The notes under the pieces were generated by a model that saw only the letters and a list, made by a program, of their open reading frames with translations, ran no database searches and had not been told where the DNA came from. From NCBI GenBank assembly GCA_913062735.1, contig CAJXWI010000143.1, positions 1-6,729 on the forward strand: a stretch of DNA of 6,729 nt. Direction: 5' to 3'. Numbering within the stretch: the first letter of the stretch is position 1; each line of letters starts with the position of its first letter. Of the stretch, positions 6,324 through 6,729 are shown one piece after another. Position numbers and translations under genes: made by a program. The stretch is from an uncultured Arcobacter sp. (GTDB lineage: Bacteria; Campylobacterota; Campylobacteria; Campylobacterales; Arcobacteraceae).

Positions 6324-6729
6324 TTAAATATCTACTTCTACATCATAAGCAATGTCTTTTGCTTCTATCTCTTCTTTTGGATTTTTTTCTCTTAAGGCTT
6401 TATTTTGTGCACGTCTTTTGATTTCTTCTTCACTTAAGATTTTTTCACTTGGTGCTACTTTTCTAAATTTTGCTTTTCTTATGTGAATTGAGACATCCAA
6501 GTATAGGCGTTCAAATTCTAAAAAAGAATGAAGAACTACCATAAGTTCTTTATAAATTATGGCGTTTTCATGTTCATATATATCTTTTGCAAGATCATCT
6601 ATAAATTCATTTAAAATTGATTCAAAAATACAATGCACTGTATTTTCGTATTCTTTTTGACCTTGGGCAACTTCATCGCTTAAAAAAGCCAAAGCAGAAA
6701 AAATGAAACCAATAGAATCTTCGTATTCA
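6324..6729 (-). CDS. fdhM: TorD-family cytoplasmic chaperone for formate dehydrogenase, C-terminal part (5' end beyond window)
   Basis: The frame is open through the window edge at 6729, so the true start is outside. A TTG at 6692 is internal, because the coding sequence upstream of it (EYEDSIGFIFSALA) is continuous TorD-like sequence. The pattern resembles the TorD consensus: the 'PEDHIgfelefma.L' block, then an amphipathic helix with FIDDLAKDIYEHEN, then YKELMVVLHSFLEFERLYLD. The end (roughly the last 50 residues) is a charged Lys/Glu-rich tail without hydrophobic core positions. TorD-like proteins bind Tat signal peptides and hold the apoenzyme for cofactor insertion. Its place upstream of the Tat-exported FdhA matches the role reported for FdhM (Cj1514c) in C. 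jejuni. The symbol rests on this synteny, recalled from memory. The stop TAA is at 6326-6324. Confidence 0.8.
   Translation of the reverse strand, partial: EYEDSIGFIFSALAFLSDEVAQGQKEYENTVHCIFESILNEFIDDLAKDIYEHENAIIYKELMVVLHSFLEFERLYLDVSIHIRKAKFRKVAPSEKILSEEEIKRRAQNKALREKNPKEEIEAKDIAYDVEVDI

Noticed and set aside
6324..6692. Complete 122-residue protein starting at TTG 6692
   Set aside because: The same frame remains open to the window edge and encodes TorD-like sequence before the TTG, so the gene is only cut by the window.

Overview
The window holds most of a formate dehydrogenase (FDH) locus, with every gene on the minus strand. The DNA is AT-rich. The gene order is TorD-like chaperone, small Tat protein, fdhA, fdhB, fdhC, fdhD, then a ModE-like regulator. 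That order, the protein sequences and the strong AGGAGG-type ribosome binding sites point to a Campylobacterota (epsilonproteobacterial) genome, probably of Arcobacter/Sulfurimonas/Campylobacter type. The genus assignment is inference from memory of the C. jejuni Cj1514c-Cj1507c region, not a search result.

Reading in the direction of transcription (high to low coordinates), the window opens inside a TorD-family chaperone gene (6729-6324, 5' end missing). A perfect 18-bp inverted repeat follows (6312-6272). Next comes a 70-residue twin-arginine protein of the 'formate dehydrogenase region TAT target' kind (6236-6024). Then fdhA (6008-3177), the catalytic subunit, is interrupted by an in-frame UGA at 5450-5448. 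That UGA sits exactly where the Mo/W-ligating selenocysteine belongs and is followed by a SECIS-like hairpin, so the two apparent ORFs are one 943-residue selenoprotein. fdhB (3167-2550) encodes the four-cluster ferredoxin subunit and fdhC (2560-1598) the membrane cytochrome b subunit. A 13-bp-stem terminator closes this structural unit.

After a 126-bp gap with two palindromic repeats comes a second, tightly overlapping unit: fdhD (1471-683, sulfurase needed to activate the FDH cofactor), an unrecognised 132-residue protein with an internal duplication and paired cysteines (690-292), and the N-terminal DNA-binding part of a ModE-like regulator (308-1, cut by the window edge). Together the genes make, mature, export and probably regulate a periplasm-facing, membrane-bound formate:menaquinone oxidoreductase.

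The points most worth a second look are: (i) FdhC keeps the histidines matching one heme site of E. coli FdnI but lacks both histidines of the other; (ii) the duplicated Cys-x-Leu-Gly protein sits between fdhD and modE; (iii) two phased palindromes precede fdhD; (iv) the Sec codon and SECIS. No mobile element, CRISPR array or RNA gene was seen, and no stretch over 300 bases lacks a gene.
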